Shown in pieces: positions 61,041 through 64,000 of a stretch of 64,000 bases of DNA. This DNA comes from Saccharopolyspora phatthalungensis (lineage in GTDB: Bacteria > Actinomycetota > Actinomycetes > Mycobacteriales > Pseudonocardiaceae). The first letter of the stretch is position 1. Every line of letters starts with the position of its first letter. The notes beneath the pieces are model-generated. The model was given only the letters and a program-made list of their open reading frames with translations, ran no database searches and had not been told where the DNA came from. The stretch spans positions 5,191,501 to 5,255,500 of the forward strand of contig NZ_JACHIW010000001.1 in the NCBI RefSeq assembly GCF_014203395.1, read 5' to 3'. Made by a program: the position numbers and the translations under genes.

Positions 61041-63340
61041 GTGGCCAGTATGAAAGGCCGCCCCGAGCCATGGCTGACCTTCGGAGCCGAGCTGCAACGG
61101 CGGCGCGAAGACAGCGGGCTCTCGCTTCGAGACCTGGCCAAGAGGGTCAACTACTCGTTCGGATACCTCGGGAAACTCGAGCGAGGTCAGAGCACTCCCA
61201 CGCTAGATGTCGCCCGGCGTCTCGATGCCGAACTGGGCATGAGTGAACAGCAGCCGAGGCTGGTGGAACTGGCGATCGAGGCGACAGACGGAGTGACCGG
61301 CCTTCGTCTGGCCCGACCGGCTCAACTCCCGCCTGGGGTAGCGGATTTCATCGGTCGGACCCAGGAGTGGCAACACCTGGACGCGATCATGGACGGCAAC
61401 AGCTCGGGTTCGGTGCGCATGTGCCTGGTGGAAGGGCTGCCCGGAGTCGGCAAGACCGCGCTCGTGGTGCGCTGGGCACACACGATCGCACACCGATTTC
61501 CGGACGGGCAGGTGTTCGTCGACCTCCGCGGCTGGGGCCGCGACGACCAGCGCCGCCAGCCCGGTGAGGTGCTCGAGGAGATCCTGCGCGCTCTCGGCGT
61601 CCCCTCCGAGGTCATCAGTCCCGATCTTGACAAACGCACCAAGCTGTACCGGAGTGTGCTGGCCGGCAAAGGGATCCTCGTCGTGTGGACAACGCCGCCA
61701 GCGCCGACCAGATCCTCCCACTGGTACCCGGGTCCCCCGGTTGCATGGTCGTGGTCACCAGCCGAGTCCGGTTAGATGGCGTCGCCCGGAGCGCCGGAGC
61801 GCCCCGGGTTCTCATCGAGCCCATGTCTCCCGACGACGCGCTCACACTGTTGTCCGCAGTCGCTGGCAGGAATTGGGTCCGCGAGCAAAGGGAAGCAGCG
61901 GCGGCGGTCGCCGACCGGTGCAGTCGGGTGCCCTTGGCCCTGCGCGCGATCGGCGACCGCGTTGCCGCGCATCCGCAGCACAGCATGGTCGAGCTCGCTG
62001 GCGAACTGGCGACGGATGAGGGCCTGCTCGACACGCTGGAATGGCACGACCCGAGCGTGCCCGGCGTCCGAGAAACGATCTCCTGGTCCGACAAACTCCT
62101 GCCAAGCCAGCCCCGCCAGGCGTTGCGCATGCTGGGCCCTTACCGCGCAGAGATCGACATGCGAGCCGCCGCGGCCGTGATGCGCTGGCCGCTGCCGCAC
62201 ACCCGGCGGGTGCTGGAACGACTGCTCAACGAGCACCTGCTCACCGAAACGACCCACCAGCGCTACCGGATGACCGACCTCGTGCGGGCCTACGCGACCG
62301 AGCGCGCCCTCCAGGATCTGCCACAACACGAGCGCGACAGGGCAATGCAGCGATGGCTGGACTGGTACCTGCATTCAGCCGCCGCAGCCTCCAGAATGCT
62401 CGCACCTCATCGTGACCTCCCCGCCTTGGATGCATGCGCGCCCGAGGTCGACGCGCTCGTGGTCGCGCCGCAGGACTACCACGCTGCCCTGGGGTGGTGC
62501 GCTCGCGAACTGCCGCACCTTGGCCACGCCATCGACCGCGCGCACGCCCTCGGCCACCACAGCACCGCGTGGAAACTCGCCGTGGTCTACGGCACGTACC
62601 TTGAGCTGCGCCGACCATGGCAGACGTGGATCTCCGTGTACTCCACGGCAACCGAAATCGCCCGTGTCTCCCAGGATCGCGCCGGAGAGAGCTGGTGCCT
62701 GCACCACCTCGGCAGCGCATGGGCCCACCTGCGCAACTACGACGCCGCCCTGCCCGCGCTCGCCGAGGCGATACGACTTCGCGCGGAAATCGAGGACCAG
62801 CAGGGCCTCGCGTGGTCGCGGTGCGTCCTGGGAGCGATGTTCCTGGACATGGGGCGATATTCGGACGGGCACGAACAGTTCGAGCAAGCCTGGCAGACAT
62901 TTACACAGGTCGCCCCTGCCTACGGGACGGCGAGCGCGCTCGCCGGGCTAGGCACCGCACAGCAGCGACTCGGCAACGCCGAGCAGGCTCGCGGCCGGTT
63001 GACCGACGCGTTACGGCTATTCGACGACGCAGGCGCTCGCGACGGTGCGGCGCTCGCGCTCCTACACCTGGGCGAGACATTCCACGCCCTGAGGCAACCG
63101 CAGCGGGCCTTGGACTATGTCGAACGAGGGATACGCATCCGGCGAGAGCTGGACGACCGCAGCGGGATCGCTGAATGCCTGCATGTGCGGGCGCAGATCC
63201 TGCATACCTCTGGGGACCTCGACGCAGCACGCGCGGCATGGACGGAAGCGCTGTCCCTTTTCGACAGCCTCGCGGACCCACGGGCCTCGGATGTGCGCAG
63301 CCGACTCGCCACCGTCGAAACCACTGTGCAGGGGTACTGA
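61041..63340 (+). CDS. XRE-type HTH / NB-ARC / TPR regulator, apparent frameshift
   Basis: GTG 61041 (AAAGGA nine bases upstream) begins an XRE helix-turn-helix, RREDSGLSLRDLAKRVNYSF (about residues 18-37), then an NB-ARC with FIGRTQEW and Walker A GLPGVGKTALVVRWA (about 132-146). At GKGILVV (about 61685) the frame breaks; one base over, DNAASADQILPLVPGSPG and VVVTSR continue the NB-ARC, and TPR repeats (LGSAWAHLRNYDAALPALAE and others) run to 63340. One extra base between gtcgtg and tggac would restore VVLDNAAS and a protein of about 765 residues. It is a SARP-less AfsR-like or STAND sensor. The target is unknown. Confidence 0.8.
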
Positions 63341-63409
63341 AGCCTAATGTATCAGCACGAAGCGCACAAAGAAGACCAAAGTGGACGCCCGGAACCTGTT
63401 CACCACAAA

Positions 63410-63566
63410 CGCAGTCCACCTACGACATCGTGGCCACGTGGCCCGTCCGTATTTCCCGCTACGGCAATTTCTTCTACACAAACACTCCTCACGATGGGCT
63501 CAAGGCCGCCGCAACATCACCCACGGCTGCATCACTCTCCACGTCCGACGTTTCGACGGCGGGTGA
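63410..63566 (+). pseudogene. L,D-transpeptidase C-terminal relic
   Basis: One + frame reads STYDIVATWPVRISRYGNFF; another, a little downstream, reads SRWAQGRRNITHGCITL. The second matches the L,D-transpeptidase active-site block (QGRRNVSHGCINL, with the catalytic Cys of SHGC) and the first the strands before it. A frameshift between them and the missing flanks show that it is not functional. Confidence 0.45.
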
Positions 63567-63808
63567 AAATTCGTTCTGTCTCACTTTTCGTGAAGCGGTC
63601 ATCGTCCCTGCTGCGGTTCGGATGTGACGTCTCGTGATGTTCCTCGGTGATCGCCGCAAACCAGGAGCCGTCGCTGATCGACCGCCCGACGTGGCTCACT
63701 TATGAGCCGGGCGTTCCACTTCCATCAGATCCAGGCATGTCGCCAGCGCACGATGCTCTACCGGGTCGTCGGGAGACTGCGGCCGGTTTGCGGCTCTCCA
63801 GTCCAGTA
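63567..63808. other. Intergenic stretch, nothing recognised
   Basis: No supported gene between the transpeptidase relic and the IS fragment. Confidence 0.4.
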
Positions 63809-64000
63809 AGAGGCTGTTGGGTATGTGAGTGATTACGCTGCGAGATGGGTCTCCACGCTCAGTCTACGGGCGACTTGGCGTTCGGTGGCGTTGGACCACT
63901 GGACGGCTTGGCCGGCAGCCGGCCGGCCTTGAGGCGGATTATCGCGAGTTTGATCACGGTTTCGGAGTTGGCGGTCAGGAGACGCCGACTGCGAACGAGC
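63809..64000 (-). mobile_element. IS5-family-like transposase 3' end, cut by right window edge
   Basis: The minus strand carries RRLLTANSETVIKLAIIRLK and, one frame over, GQAVQWSNATERQVARRLSV before a stop at 63833. Together they match the end of IS5-family transposases (RR.L..D.E...ETSEAVIKIAMIRLM.RRLAG... followed by a WSNATE-like tail). The sequence gaggctgttgggtatgtgag (63809-63828) just outside the stop looks like an IS terminal repeat. The rest of the element lies beyond the window. Confidence 0.55.

Overview
The window is high-GC actinobacterial DNA with GTG and TTG starts, a WhiB-type gene, LuxR-type NB-ARC regulators, ESX-type small proteins and modular type I polyketide synthase (PKS) genes. 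The overall flavour suggests a Pseudonocardiaceae-like actinomycete (inference). It divides into four regions.

(1) 1-12.5 kb, the 3' end of a modular type I PKS cluster, all on the + strand. The end of one PKS protein (ER-KR-ACP) is followed by the terminal module (KS, malonyl-type AT, DH, KR, ACP, TE). Then come a MonCI/PldD/HerE-like FAD epoxidase, a SAM methyltransferase, an intact P450, and a second P450 cut off before its heme-binding loop by an IS1380-like remnant. The domains predict release of an alpha,beta-unsaturated chain from the TE, then epoxidation, methylation and hydroxylation.

(2) 13-24 kb, accessory enzymes and regulators: an Old Yellow Enzyme homologue, an NAD(P)-binding epimerase-like protein, an amidohydrolase, a metallo-beta-lactamase-fold protein, a LysR regulator, a large NB-ARC/LuxR regulator, a second OYE with an internal deletion, and an MHS-type transporter.

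(3) 24-51 kb, a CoA-thioester catabolic island. It encodes acyl-CoA dehydrogenases, thiolase, a PaaK-like CoA ligase, enoyl-CoA hydratases, class III CoA-transferases (one resembling 2-methylfumaryl-CoA isomerase), EtfBA, an aldehyde dehydrogenase, a FabG-like SDR, a MaoC hydratase, an IclR regulator, a seven-gene ThDP-enzyme operon, a bEBP-like activator lacking the sigma54-contact motif, and an NDMA-dependent-type alcohol dehydrogenase. Together they could carry an alcohol through aldehyde and acid to a CoA ester and beta-oxidation, with electrons passed to ETF; the substrate is not evident. The island is visibly decaying. It holds a relic second copy of the activator broken by an ISAs1-like fragment, a relic etfB, a group II intron maturase relic, and several genes with clean internal deletions. 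A shared inverted-repeat motif (TGTTCA-N5-TGCACA-like) occurs in three of its promoter regions.

(4) 51-64 kb, a mixed mobile/defence-like region: ESX-like small protein, a type VII-style polymorphic toxin with an SCO4402-like immunity candidate, a membrane diguanylate cyclase, a polyprenyl synthase, a second NB-ARC/LuxR regulator, Pra-like and WhiB-like genes preceded by GTGACA repeats, an XRE/NB-ARC/TPR regulator, an L,D-transpeptidase relic and an IS5-like fragment at the right edge. Three genes here each carry one apparent single-base frameshift, which are either real mutations or base errors.
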